A stretch of DNA of 64,000 nt, from contig CM038908.1 of NCBI GenBank assembly GCA_021904315.1, positions 14,776,501-14,840,500 of the forward strand, read 5' to 3'. The number at the start of each line of letters is the position of its first letter. Position 1 is the stretch's first letter. The notes beneath the pieces were generated by a model. The model did not search any database, had not been told where the DNA came from, and saw only the letters and a program-made list of their open reading frames with translations. Made by a program: the position numbers and the translations under genes. This document shows positions 11,010-24,660 of the stretch, in pieces. Origin of the DNA: Sphagnum magellanicum (Eukaryota > Streptophyta > Sphagnopsida > Sphagnales > Sphagnaceae).

Positions 11010-13714
11010 TTAGAACATTTTACAAACGCTGAACTTCATCCCAACTCCACGTGCAATAATGAATGAACTCTTTTGTGAGCCCATAGAACATAATTGTTTG
11101 AAAGATGTGATACACATGTTTACAATGCACATATGCCCCATGGCCACCCAAAGAACCTGCCAACATTTTAACAAAGTAAACACATGAACATCTAAGGAAA
11201 TTGCCAATAGCGACATCATATTGGTTGTCATCAGAAAGAATATTTGTAAATTCATCCATACTTGGGTGGAAAAACATCAACATCAAGGAAAACAGTGCAT
11301 TGAAAAAGTAATTTGCAAGCTTCCCAATTGTTTGTGTGCTATTGTGTTATTTTGAACAGAGAAGACCTTTTCACCTTCTCGCCACCACGAGTTATAGGTC
11401 AACAACTTGCATCGAACAGCCTCGTAGGGCTATGACAACTCACAAAAAACACATGGGAATTACTTGAACTAAAAGATTGGAAGCCAAATAAACTTTGAGC
11501 GTTGTTTCTACAGAAGTGGTCAAAGGAAAACCTTACTTCTTATAGAGTTGTTACATCCTTTTGGGTCAAGTTAATACCTTATTGGATGGGCCATAAAGTT
11601 GGAACTGCAGGCCTAATAATTTCAAGTTTTCGAACTATCCCACCCACACAATGGCTCATCATCAAGACAAAACTAATGTTTATGGTGTTCGAATGATTCG
11701 TTGTGATATTCAACCCATAAAACCAAGTAACATGGAGCAAGAATTCCACTTATTGATTTGTAAAGGTTGATCCTTGCTTTGCATTTGAATGTCATGGTTT
11801 TTTAGAGTGGAAAACATTGAATTAAATATGTGGGTGGACAACATTCAATACGCCACTAGCCATCAACACAAATATTTTCCTTCAATTCCAAGCCACTTTA
11901 AGATAACAAAGGCAACAAATCACTACAACCAGCTAGTGGTAATTATTGAACATGTACATCTTCCATAATATCAAATTTAATAGCTAGAATAGATATCCAT
12001 GGATGAAAAAAATTCACACGGTTAGGACGATGGGAATCTTTGTCTACACCTAGAGGATAATTAATAGGTCGCTTAGCAACCCAAACACCTTTTCTCCCTC
12101 AAGGTGTGGAGGGCAATTTGTGAAAAATGACCCAAATGTGTAATTTGCCACATCGGCCGCAAGTTTAGCAAGATCACTCAATCCTTGTGCCTTCTTCAAC
12201 AAAAATTCATTTTTATCAAGTCCATGACCAGTTGGACCACTTGGCAAGTATTGTCTATACAACATAGATTGTTTGAAAACACGAACATAGTCATCGGATG
12301 TTGTTGTGTACAATCAAGTGCTGCATTTTCCCGATTGTTACAACTAGATGTTATGCATAGTTTTTGCCACATTACAAATGAACATGTCCACCCACTCCTC
12401 ATCATTGAACTTTTATAGGTCAAAGGAAATAAAATGTCAGCAAAATTTGAAATGTCACAATAGAGTTAGAATGAGAGTGTAATGGAATTGGAAAGCAAAT
12501 GGAATTCATGTGTTAAATACCAATAAGAAAAAGAAAGTCATAAATAGTTGAGAGACAAAATATTCACATGGACCATGAACCCTCCCTATTGTTTAACACC
12601 AAAATGCCCAAAAACTAAACCAATTGCCAAGTTCATGGACACTTGCCTCAAAAGTAGCCCTAGACAAGCCAACAAAAAATTAGAATATACAAACTGTCAA
12701 CCTCCTTAAGGGATTTTGTGCCCCTATACTAGTGGCAAAAAAAGATGTGTTGATTTTGAAATTCGAGTTTGATCATTTATTTGGTGTGTTTATCGAGTGA
12801 TTGAATCCAATGGAATAAACATGTGTGCTCCTTATCAATCATCTTCACAAAGGGCTCCCTTGACCCATAAACAATTCAGAGGACATTTCAATTGGCTTTT
12901 GTGCTATCAGCCATAAATCCCTTGAAATTTGATTTCGGAAAGTCATGTTTTTACATTGTGTCATTGAGTTTTTTCCACATTACTTGTTGAGCCTCCATGT
13001 CCTTAGACTACATGTCACAAACCGCAATGGTCATCATTTTGCAATAGGCCGATTGTACACATGACAAACCATAGCTATCCAACTAGTCACATGTTTCACA
13101 TGATCAAATATGATCCAAGCATTTTGCAAATCCCCTGCAAGTTGCATTCATGTGACAAGACTTGTTCCGCTTCCCACAACATTTATGGACATTTTGAAAA
13201 TGAACACCTTTTGTCCAAGAACTTGTCGAAGGAAGGAATACTTTTGGATGTAGTCATATCAACTCTTGGATTTCAATTCAAGGATGCTATCAATGTAACC
13301 ACCATTCGGACGATGTTTGAAAGAAGCAACGAGGCTACAAATGTTGGGAGAGTTCAATTTATAGAACTTTGTCCTAGATTTGCTCCAATTATTCACCTTT
13401 GAAAAGCTCCACTTTACCATCACTACAATCATCAAGTAGATGCCTAGCCAAGAAGGTCTTGCTAGCACTCAGGGAAATACAAACATCTTTGCATTAAGCG
13501 TGCAAATGACCTCCTCTATAATCAACCTTCTAGTTTCTTCCAGAGACTCCCTGCACTTGCCATCCACAATAAGACGGTTGTGTACCCCAAGATGAATCAT
13601 TGTTCTTGACAAAGATTGGAATTTATGCACAACATAATAGATTTTCCCATTGTAACTAGCAATGTAAAGGGGAAAAACATGACAAAATTTGCATCCATGC
13701 AAAAAAGTGGACAT
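11010..13714 (-). pseudogene. MULE-like transposase fossil with zinc finger and SWIM domain
   Basis: Read on the minus strand, the 5' part (13469-13714) has GCKFCHVFPLYIASYNGK and HLGVHNR, which looks like a FLYWCH/WRKY-GCM1-type finger, then ETRRLIIEEV. Next come FKHRPNGGYIDSILELKSKS, NFKGFMADSTKANWNVL, IVYGSREPFVKMID and TCLFHWIQSLDKHTK, which have the look of a mutator-type DDE core. Then SDDYVRVFKQSMLYRQYLP (about 12300). The 3' end (11020-11286) reads CSCVYF...VHCKHVYHIFQTIMFYG, a SWIM C-x-C...C-x-H finger. Order finger-DDE-SWIM is that of MULE transposases. Many stops and frameshifts break it. The exact MULE subgroup is not assigned. Confidence 0.65.
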
Positions 13715-14604
13715 AGTAAGTTACATCTAACCTACAAGTAAAATTTGAATGTTTTCATCGCACCAAAATGGTTCCATTGTGAGAGGCAAAACACACAAAG
13801 TTCTCACAATCATTTTGCACACAACATAGGTGACCCAAGCAATGAGTCTTCCTAAAGTTCAACCCAAAACCATTTTTTAATATTGGTGGTGATCACCTTA
13901 CACTAAGCATGGCCATCATTCTTATTATCCATGCCCTGCATTTTTTAAAAGCCATGAGCATTGAGAAGGAGAGGCTACAATTTAAACAAGACATCCCCAT
14001 CAAAATAAAATAACAAGAATTGGACTTTTTGAATAGGTATCTTATCATAATCCAAATTTCATAACTTGTTGGAGCTCTGTCCTAGAAGCACCATTAAACG
14101 TAAATAAGAAACCATTGACTGAACACTTCTAAAAAAGGATGAAGGTTGTGATGACAATGTGAATACGATCATGACAATGGAAACTATGGCTATAGGGAAT
14201 TAGATTAAAAAATTAAATTCAATGATATCGTGGACAAAGAATGGGGTGTCAAGTCGTCACATGAAGAAAAATTAGACAACTCAATGAAATCAAATGAAGA
14301 AGGTGGGATTGAAGACAAAAGTCGAATGTCATTAACATCATGTTCTTATTTCACAATCTTGACCACATACATTATTGTTCTTGGCGTCAAGATTGTTTCT
14401 TGAAAACTATGAGTAAAACTATTACCAACAATGTGATTACCAACAATGCGACAATGCCCACAACCCACCACCCAATATCTCCTTTGAGAGGAGGTCATAA
14501 GAATCTGGTACACCAAACTCAAGACCAAGTTATTAGAATCATACAAACCATCCTTGGATATATACAAGGATCTTAGCTGAAACAAAAACATAGTGCACAA
14601 ACAT
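13715..14604. other. Spacer, no gene recognised
   Basis: AT-rich sequence between the MULE fossil and the second solo LTR. Opposed open frames near 14340-14702 look like chance frames. They run into the LTR and match no family I know. Confidence 0.45.
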
Positions 14605-15492
14605 TGACACACTCCCAAGCTTTTTGATAAATTCAAATGTGAGTTTAAGGTGAAAACAACAAAAGGATAAAGAATTGGGGCACATTCCCTGGCTTGTAGC
14701 ATTTCGAGGGTAGAGGGGTGTGCTAGAGTTCTGAGATGGGGAGTAGGAAAAATGAGAAGTAGGTCAATTATTCATGTGGACTTACACAAACCAAACAACA
14801 AGTTGGTTAGTGCATAGTTGGCACACCTTTAATGCATGGACGAGCCACATGCAAACACAAATTCACAAGGCTCGCCATGGCCCAAACTTGGGAAGCCACC
14901 ACTTTCCCTTTATAATATTATTTGTGCCTAGCCATGGGGCCAGCACCCAAATGTCATTTTGTTTCAGGACTCCCAAGTTGGAGTCCCAAATTTCTCGAAA
15001 TTGGGACTCCCACAACTTTGGAGGCCCATAACTTTGTATAAAGACTTCCAATCCAAGTAAATTTTTAAAAAAAAGTTGTAGCTTTCCTTGAGAGCTTTCC
15101 AATAGTATGTGGCACACCACATGCACACAAGGAAATCAGTGTGATTCCTAACTTTTAGTGGTCAGCCCTTCTTTTGGCCATAACTTATGTTTTAAGTACC
15201 CAAATGGGTCATGTGAGCTTACTTTAGACGTTTAAGTTTTAAGATCTTTCCAATGGTATAAAGAAATTTTTAATGCAATGAGTTTTGACCCTTGTAATCG
15301 CCCTTTGAAGATTTGGGAGTCCATCAAGACTACAACTCCCAAAGCGAGAGTTCATTTGGGAGTGTGAGGGTTCATCCCCTCACACTTTCCTACATTCTTG
15401 GGAGCATGAAAGGTGATTCCCGGGCTTCACTCTTGGCCCACACCTTTGCAACCCCTTGCCTTGGTCGTGAGCCCAAGGCTAGGGTTGCGACA
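14605..15492 (+). mobile_element. Solo LTR (copy 2), same family as 3114-3933
   Basis: It starts TGACACACTCCCAAG and ends AGGGTTGCGACA, matching the ends of copy 1. It shares many internal blocks with it, including GGGGCACATTCCC, CAACAAGTTGGTTAG, GAGCTTTCCAA and CTTTTAGTGGTC. Flanks are AACAT (14600-14604) and TACAT (15493-15497), a 5-bp target duplication with one mismatch. A TATA-like CCTTTATAATATTA lies near 14907. It is more diverged than copy 1 from the presumed original and somewhat longer. No internal retroelement region is attached. Confidence 0.85.
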
Positions 15493-18119
15493 TACATTAT
15501 TCAGAGACTGAAGTGGTCCATGAATCGCCAACCATGTATCTATGGTTGAGCACAAGGAGTGGGGAGAATGGCAAATGGAATGCAAATCAAGATAGATTCC
15601 ATCACATGTCAAAAAATGAAGGGGATGAATACGGAATTGGACAAAGAACAACACCAATTTGACACACATTAAAAATTTCACTAAAATATTATTATAACTA
15701 AAGATTATGGGATCCGAGGTAGAATATTGAAAATGAAATGAGACGATCAAATTAAAACCACCATAATATAAGGCCCTATCTAAATTCCATTCCCAAAATT
15801 CCATAATTATTCTTGAAACTAGGAAACAAATGACAAATGAAATGAATTATTGAAAGGAGTTTTTAAATGCGGAACAATTGGGAGATTTGGCATTCAATTG
15901 ATTCCTTGGTTAGCAGTATACACAATTTTACATATTCACATTCGAAAAGACAAATGAAACAAAAAAATAATGTACCATCATCACAAGAATTGATTCTGGT
16001 GGTAGGAAATTTAGAACGAGATTGATTTTATAGGAATTGCCATTTATGTAATGATGAATCAACCTGGCTTCATTTTAAATCTCAAAAAAAATAGAGAAAT
16101 GGGAAGATAGGTGGAACAACACATAAAAAAATATAAGGGAAAGGCAATTAAAAACAACAATGATTTCTGGAGTCATAATTTCGAAAGAAATTCATCAAAT
16201 CGAGTGAACTGCTATTAACATGATTCTGACAAGACAAGATCTAATTGGAAAATAACAAGCCGTAAATAAAAATTAATGAACACACCGTTAATGGGATGTC
16301 AATAAGACCAAAATATTTCCCCAATACTATATGTCATAAATCAACATAAATAAAAAGACATATTTTATCTTAAAATAACTACACTTTCATGGGAAAACAT
16401 AATAAATATAATTATCATATATTGTAAACAAAATCACAACCCAATGGGATTCCAACAAATGTAATGTGGCAATCTTCCAGCATATAGAAAAGATTTTGTG
16501 CATTTGACAATAAAATATTTTAAATATTTTAAATTTGGATGTGGTGTAATGTACATCCCACATATGTGATTGTACCAAGCATGTGAATGTTCCATACATA
16601 TCTACCATCTAGATCTACAATAAGCTTGAACCTTATGTATGTGCAATTAATAATATAACACCAACAGAATTATCCACTTAAATATGCATGTGACCTATAT
16701 GAAGCTATAACATATTAAGTTAATTATGGCATATGCACATCTACAAGTACAATTTATGTGTGCAACATGTGTATATATGGCAAATGTATCACGACATGAA
16801 AACAAAACATGTGGCAAACACATTATGATTCAAACCCACTTGTGAATTTTACATTTAGTTTAGTACACACATCAATTATCATCACCCCACATATTTGGGT
16901 GAACGTGGACAAATAAAAAGAATAAATGATTCATTTCCCCTCGAGATCTTTTAAAAACATGGTGGGGGTGATGATGACTTGTATCAATAGAACAAGCACA
17001 TATCCATAGCGACAAACAAAATGCAACAAAACTCCAAAGCATGTTTATCCAAATGTGTTGGTCAAACCTGATTTTGTCATTTCCAATGGTGTGGTGAAAA
17101 GGTCACAATTATTTTGAAATATCAATTGGAAAAACTTTCAAAAGTTGGAGGAACATATGCAAAGACATAAGTGTTTATCATTGATGACCACTATCATCAA
17201 AAAAGATTTCAAAGGACAAAGTTAAACAACTCATCCAATAAAATTTATATTTATTATGATCATTGGATTAACTAATTAAACCTTGATCATACTTCATTGG
17301 GATCACCGGGCATGAATAAAAATAGGGATACTATTTGATTTGGGGTGTGGTAACCAATCTTGAGCCAATTACATATTATTAAAGATCAATAGTTTGAAGC
17401 ACATATCTAAATGAGAAAGATAAATGTTGTGAATGTGAAGAAGGTACCAGGTTCCATTTTTTAATGTAAATAAAATATACAAATTTTAAAACAAGATCTC
17501 ATTGGCACTATCATATGTGGATTAATAAATTACATTTGCTTGGGTGGAGGAAATTGCAGACTTATTGCAAATTCATGAAATTAGGGTGAGAAAAGAAACC
17601 GTTTACTTAAAGATTAACATGGTTTAAAATTTCTATGAAGTGCAATTCTTGACCATTGCAATTGTGTATACAACATTATGTGTTTTTGGCTATCAAATAA
17701 AATTCAAGAAAAATACATTATAGATCCTAAATGTAGTATTTTTGACATTGGTGATAATAAACCTCAATAATAATTAAATTTTCCAGCTTAATATTATATT
17801 TAAAGTTTTTTCGACATTTAGCCAGAAAAAATTAGTCTCCCTTACATAACCAATCTCCTTAACATCAATACCCACACAAATAGCAAGTGACCATTCCACC
17901 TATGTTGTGTTAGAATTTCCAAAATTATTCAATATTATGTGTAAGCACAATTACATATTAGGTGCGCTAGGATTTTTTAGATTTTCGCTGCAATTTTAGG
18001 ACTTTCCAAACTTTAATCAATTGGGCAATATTGAAGAACTATGTAGAAGGATGAGTAAAAGCTACAACATCAATATTTAAGAATCACCTCATTTGATGGA
18101 TAGTTCAAGACTGTAAAGC
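15493..18119. other. AT-rich spacer, no gene recognised
   Basis: About 2.6 kb of A/T-rich sequence with stops in all frames at short intervals. I see no splice-compatible exon chain, no known transposase motif and no strong tandem repeat. Confidence 0.5.
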
Positions 18120-20170
18120 TTATGGGTTTGGGGTGGGCTCTTCAAGCTTTAGATCTTGATCATTTCGTTTGTCATTTATAAGTCCAACTAATTGGTCCTT
18201 GGTCTTCCTCAACTTCTTGGCATTGTGGCTCCTTTTCCCACCCCTAAAATTAGAATCAGTTGAAGTGGGTTTGTTAAGACATGCATCCTCAAACTTCTCC
18301 TTTAACTTACACTCTAACTTTGGGTAGTCTAAGTACCACCCATAGGATGCCAAGTGGCCATTCGATTGCCCCTTCAAGAATCCTTTTTATACATTATGCT
18401 TTAGACTACTTTAGGATCGCACCAAATCCGTAGAAGCAAAAATAGGATGCAAATAGCCTCTTTCATAAGGAAAACATGGGAGAAATATTTGTGGCAAGGA
18501 AATGGGTCAAATGTATGGAATATTGATCTTGAAAACAAGTACATAATTATTCTAGAACATGGAAATGAAGATATATCCATTACCTATAAATCACACGCTT
18601 CAAAGCTTCCTCACCATTAGTCTATTGTTGCCAAGTCTTGCTTTTCAAGATTCCACCCTTGAACTTGAATTCATGACAAAACAAAGATTCCCATATTTCA
18701 AGCTTCTAGTGACTTATGAAGTCTTCAAGACTTTGAACCTTGACACTTTCAAGGATAAACACACCAAGGTTTGTGACTATGTTATTATGTAGTTTCTTGG
18801 CCTCTATTTCTAACTAGAATGAGAACACAAGTGCAAAGCCATCAGCATCAATGCCCAACAAAAAAACTAGAAAGAATTTTGATGTACAATCAAGATAGAC
18901 TAATAGCATACTTGAAACCAAAATATTGCCTTGTGAAGCCATTTCTCAAAAATGGCATCCAACAACTTGACCTTTGGAAATTTTTGGGCTTCCTTGAAAA
19001 CTGGGACTGGTTTCACTTCTTTAGCTAAGAAACCTTCTACTCATTGTTCATTTGTGAAGACAAGCAATTACAACTTCTTAATCATCATTTATGGATCAAG
19101 ATTCATGTTATAATGAACATGTATTTGTTGGAGAAATTTATTGTTAAGTTGAGGCGTCACAAACGAACAACCTTTTATGAATGATGTCATGTGTTCCTTT
19201 TGAGCATTCTCCATGGCCTCATTATTTAACAAAGCCAACATTTTTGGGTTTCGAAAAATAGGATCTAGAACATCTACATAATACAAACAATGTGCGATGT
19301 TGATGACATCCACAAGTTCCTTATGCAATAAAACATCTAGCTCATAATCAAATGCAACTATTCTAGAAACTGGAGCTCATTTGAGAAAAGATTTAATAAA
19401 TTTACTTTATATATATACTCAAAAATTACCTCTTGCATGAGGTTATACCAAGTTTTCTTGATTTTATTCTTGCATTTCTTGTATTGGGCATTTGTAATGA
19501 CCTCCTTGAATTTGTGGAGAATAATCATTTCAATGGATTGGATGCAAAAGAAATTATGAATAAGTGACAACTTCACATGGTCCATTTCGATAGACCTACC
19601 AAGAATAAGAATGTTAATCATCAACAAGACATTGTTTGACATTTGTGGAGAAAATGAACATTAACAATGGAAACTCACTTGTTTATGTTGGTCATAACTG
19701 TAATCAACTCAATTAGACCATTTGTTGTGTCCAGAACAAATGAATCGACCTTGATGTGCTAATTGGGCTTGTTGGGATGGTTCGCATCAATGTATGGACC
19801 ACCAAGCCTAAAGGCGATGATTCTCATCCCAAACATGAAACATTTTCCCAAAAAGCTAGCAAAGATTCAGATCTTTAGCTAGGAATTTTCAAATTCCACA
19901 TTCATTTCTTTCCAAAAAGAATTCCAAGTATCACTATAGGTGCACACCTCTTCTTCCTCACCTTTCTAGTTTGTTGAGGAAATGTAATATGCCCTTTCAC
20001 CTTCGCGATAACTCATGAAAAACGTTCGTTCCATCTTGAGCATGTCAATTCTCAAAGTCGGCCTAATAATTGGCATGGTTAGGAGCCGACATAATGGGAT
20101 ACTCATCCTGGCTTTATTCTTTGGGATTATTTTGTATTTGTTTAGAACCTTAGAAATATTCAACTTATTC
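18120..20170 (-). pseudogene. Decayed intron-bearing gene of unknown family with a WDENHR motif
   Basis: On the minus strand several coding blocks follow one another. First ERTFFMSYREGERAYYISSTN (about 19975-20040) and YSDTWNSFWKEMNVEFEN, then MFHVWDENHRL-stop-AW (about 19800-19845). In another frame come HIKVDSFVLDTTNGLIELI and MTNINK, ending at a GTGAGT donor near 19675. Further blocks are 19358-19642 (IEMDHVKLSLIHNFFC, KNKIKKTWYNLMQE then GTAATT) and 19089-19350 (YELDVLLHKELVDVINIAHC...VHYNMNLDP). A basic tail at 18120-18377 contains GGKRSHNAKKLRKTKDQL. Stops and frameshifts show decay. W-D-x-N-H-R resembles the D-G-N-H-R signature of ParB/sulfiredoxin-like folds, but that is only a resemblance. 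It could be a transposon-borne gene. Confidence 0.4.
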
Positions 20171-20404
20171 TAACGTTGAATTACTTCTATGGTCTTCTGG
20201 CAATTAGGTTCCGCCTATGATTACACAAATGGGAAATAGTTATCTAGTTACAAGAATACAAATCTATCCCTTACACATAGTGAAAGAGTATGACAATGCA
20301 AAAACATTTTATAGATATTATCCAAGGAGGTGATATGAAAAGGTCAAAATTAAAAAACAAACAAGAGAGCTTTAAGATCCATTGGGGAATTTTTTGAGCA
20401 TTTG

Positions 20405-22980
20405 GCCTAACAGTCGGCGTTGACCATTGACAAAAATCTTTGAATTCTAAAAGAAATATTAATTTATCCTACAATTAAACACCAAATAGACTATAATACA
20501 AACAAAATTCTCTCTAGTTAGTGCCCATTGTAAAGTTTTTGAGTGTTAAAGGAAACAAAAAGATGATCAAAATGTCTTAAGTAATACATGTGATATTTGT
20601 AAAGGATTCAAGTGGATTTTTCTCTATAGTTGGCATTGACTATCAGGTGTTGGGGCTATGAAATCAAACACATAAAAAAACTTGTAATTTAAAAATGTAA
20701 AAAAAAACTTGAAAGGAATATGCTTATTTGTTATAAAGCCTATAGTCGACATTGACTAAAAGAATGGAAGACACAAATTTCACAGAGTGTGCATTTTCAA
20801 AGTTATATCCACTACAACTCAATGTAATTGTGTGGATTTTCTAAAGGTTTTTTCGTTATGGTCGGTACCGACTATAACCCTCTAGTAGCACTCGAATAGA
20901 GGTGGATTTTTCTTTCCAATAAAAAAATATCTAAATTTTCTATAGAAAAATGCAACTTCCCTTACGATCAACACTAACCATGGAAATGAAGAGCATTTTA
21001 AAAAAGCATAGTGGCTTTCTTATAACAATTGACAAACATAATTTGAAAACCCACCTTTTTTGGATTTGCTAAAGCTAGGTTTCTTGACATACTTATTTGC
21101 TCTATTTGTGACTCCTACTCCATATTTACCTATAAATGTAGTATTCCACAATTTAATTCATTGCAATATGCTTGAAAAAAAATTGGAAGTATAGATAATT
21201 CCATTGGAAGTCAAAACCTAATCATGTTATTAGAAAATCATTTTTCATATCTATACTCATTTCAACCTAGTTGGATTGCCAAGAAACTTACCTCTTTAAA
21301 TTGCAAAATCTTGGTTGTTGAATCAAAATCCAACCCCTTGAATCCTTCCTACATGATACATAATATAAAATTAAGGCCTAATCCACATGTTGCACAAGTT
21401 AAAAGCAAATGAAATTGAACGACAAGTATACTTCCTCTTGAGTGTCCCTAGAAGACGATTCCATAATCTCTCTTTAGTGATGAGTGCTTCCTATTTAGTC
21501 AAAAACATTTCCTCTTCATTAGGCTTTCAATTTTTAAGCCAATTAACTATATTCTAGTTTCTTTCTCCATTAACAAAAAGAAATCATATCATGAGTCAGA
21601 AATTGGAAACCATAACTCAAATTAAAATATTCCTTACATTGACCATATAATCTTAAGTTCATAACTTAGACAAAATAGAGGTTGTAAAACATTTCATTTC
21701 CTCACCTCTGCTTCTAAATTTTCATCGACATCCAAAATGTGTTTGTAAGGTGTCCCAAGACCTTGCACAACACAAATAACCTTGTTCAGAAGAGTGATGA
21801 TGGAAAACCTTGAGAAAATGAATGCCCTGCCCAAAAGCGATCTCGGCCATTGCTGAAACCTCCCTTGCAACTCATCCCGGGAGTGATATCAACCATTGCC
21901 AAAACCTCTTAAGCATTCTAGTTCAAAAATGACCTCAATAATCGCCAAGACCTCCCCATGAGCGTCTCCCAAGAGCAATTTTGACCATCACTAAGAGCTC
22001 TTCGGCATCTCGGTTCAGGAGTGATTTCGACCATCGTCAAGACCTCCCCATGAGCTCTGTTGAAAGTGTCACTTCTTGGCGGCAGAAAAGAAATGGTTGG
22101 GAGCTACCTTGAGCTCACGAGTGCCATCATTCTCTGAGCTTTGGCTTGAGCTCATTGGAGCCCTTCAAATCCATCTCTTGCAATAACCAAAGAAAAAAAC
22201 AAAACATGAAATTGTAGGAAGGGAAAGGAGCTTACCTCTTGGCTTACTATTGTTTGTGTTGGAAAAACCTCAACCTGAAAATGAAAAAGAATCACATGTT
22301 ATCATTATTTTTACCCACATCTTTTACACAAATTCAAATTTTTCCATGTATTTCATTACTTTAGAAGTTTTTTAAAACTCCGTTCCTTCCATTTCATTCC
22401 TTCAAATGTTGAAATAGTATCAAAACTATTAATTTCAAAATGACAAATTATTAAATATAAATTATAAAAAATTTGCCATCAATAATTGGTTATTTTAAAA
22501 ATAAATAATTCATATTTACTTTTTTCCCCTCCCCCTATAGTTGGTGCCGACCATAGGGGATGGAAGATGTTGAACATTATTTTTACCCACATTATTTTCA
22601 AATAAATTTATTTTCCCCTATATTCCATTGCTTTATAAGATTTGTAGAACTCTTTTCCTTCAATTTCATTCTTTTGAATGTCGAAAAACTACAATAACTA
22701 TTTCTTCTAGCATCAACAAATTATGATTATAAATTATAAATATTTTCACCATAAATAGTTAGTGTATTTTTGTTAGTAAAAAATCTCAGTTTTATTTTTT
22801 CCTCCTCCCCCCTTTGGTCAATGTTAACCATGAGGGACATAATATGTTCTTCATCCATTGTTTAAACTCAAATTTTGCAGAAATAATTTTCTTATATTTT
22901 CTTTATTTCATTGTTTGAATTTGATACATTTCGTATTTTATTATTACCCCCTACTATAGTTGGCACCAACCATAGCAAGG
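20405..22980. repeat. Recurrent near-palindromic motif, at least eight copies
   Basis: Variants of TATAGTCGGTACCGACTATA, itself a perfect palindrome, occur near 20411, 20625, 20741, 20856, 20965, 22536, 22815 and 22954. The differences are mostly C-to-T or G-to-A. Several are preceded by a pyrimidine-rich run (TTTTTCCCCTCCCCC). The five copies at 20.4-21.0 kb are about 110-220 bp apart. No gene is present in the intervals. Confidence 0.7.
21830..22080. repeat. Tandem array, about 60-65-bp unit, about four copies
   Basis: Units share a pattern like GAGTGATTTCGACCATCGTC followed by AAGACCTCCCCATGAGC, with copies near 21840, 21893, 21970 and 22020. It is more GC-rich than its surroundings and non-coding as far as I can see. 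Confidence 0.7.
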
Positions 22981-24660
22981 ACAGTTTTTTCAGTTGTGTT
23001 TTTAAAAATAACAATATTTAACATCAAGTCTTATCTTTGATAATGGCCACGTATCTTATAAGTGAACTTGAACTTATAATTAAACTTAACATCCTTATAT
23101 TTAAGTAATAAATGCGAGGATATATATGGGCTCATTTTGAATGAAATATGGGCGTCCCTTTAAATGTATATTTATTCTTCAATTTCATCGATAATTACAT
23201 TGTTGTCATCAACATATCAAATCATTAATTAAGTATAATTTCGTAATTATATCCAAATCTATCGAAAGCAATTGTTAGGTTTTGGTGAATGATGTATTAG
23301 GGCCATTTGTTTATCTAAGAAAATTTTATTTAATCATTGTTGAAAAATAAATATTTTAAATATTTTATTGTTACATTTCATGTTTGTTTATTTATAATAA
23401 AAAAATATTTCCCCCACTCCGACATTTGATTTATATATATATATATATTTTTTTCAACTTACAAATTATAGCAAGAATGACTTGATTAATCGTTCCATTC
23501 CCAAACCCCCTGCAGTTTTGAACCTGGCTAGAGATGCAATTGAACCAAAAGGAGAATTGGAACCCAATAGAAAAATGTTATAGGTCCACGCACCATTCAT
23601 CTTGCATGATGCAATGGTGGGTGCTTTCTCACCAATTCAATCACAGTGTGAATCCAATGTTTTCATTGAGGCGCTATATTGGAAACCAAATGCAATTGCC
23701 ATTTTCCCTCTTCTCTAGGATAGGTTGATCCATTTCAGCTTAGTGAAAGGATTTCATTCAGAAGGAAACTTGTCAATTTTTTTGTTTTCCTTTGTGTTAT
23801 TCTATTTTATGTAGTTGCATTCGCTTGCATACCGCAAACCTTTTGTTGATGTCATCATTTCCTTGTGAATGTTCATGCACACTTAGTCTTTGTTTACGCA
23901 TAGTGGGTACATAAAGTTGATCTATGATTGCATCCAATTGTCCACTGAATGAAATATAGTTCTCTTCATGATCATTGCAGTTATTCAATTAAGATATTAG
24001 AGCTATGCATGTGTTACCCAATTGTATCCATAAACTTCATTATAAGGCTTCAATGTTAATATTTCCAATATAAATTGGAATTGCACATACTATTATTCCT
24101 AGTGTTTCGTGAGCTTTGAAACATTGCATTTAATTGTATGTAATGAAAATCTTACTAAATCTAAACCTTTTAATTGTATGTAATGAAAATTTTACTAAAT
24201 CTAAACCTTTTAATCAATAACTAATACTTTTATGCACTCTAATTGATGTTAGAAAATAGTTCTTAGATTTCTCTTTCCATCATGTATGTCATTCTATGTA
24301 TCTTCACAAAATATGTGCAACACAAACTCACACAACACTAAACATTTTCCACTAGTATAAAGTCAACCATTATTGTTCTCAATCCAACACAAGGTCATTT
24401 TTTGCAAATTTATATTCATCGCATGAAATTGGTCACCTTGCTTGTTCAAAATACTAATTGACTTGCCATACTATGGATTGAACTTTAGATGGGACTCTTG
24501 ACTGGACTCTCAACTAGCCCACACTTATTTGTCGCAAGGAAGAAATTTTAGTAATATTTGCTTTCAACTATGCTACTTAGAGATCAATTCCACACATTTA
24601 AAGTTTTAAAAAAAATACATTGGAACAATTTGTAATTCTCATAACTTCTTCTCATTTCAC
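22981..24660. other. Spacer with a 40-bp direct duplication
   Basis: AT-rich, no gene recognised. A 40-bp unit (starting TAATTGTATGTAATGAAAAT) is duplicated head-to-tail at 24131-24170 and 24171-24210 with one mismatch. A short (AT)n run lies near 23432. Confidence 0.6.

Noticed and set aside
3114-15492. One 12-kb LTR retrotransposon bounded by the two similar LTRs.
   Set aside because: Each copy has its own target duplication and P450 exons, DNA transposon fossils and arrays lie between them; no gag-pol is seen.
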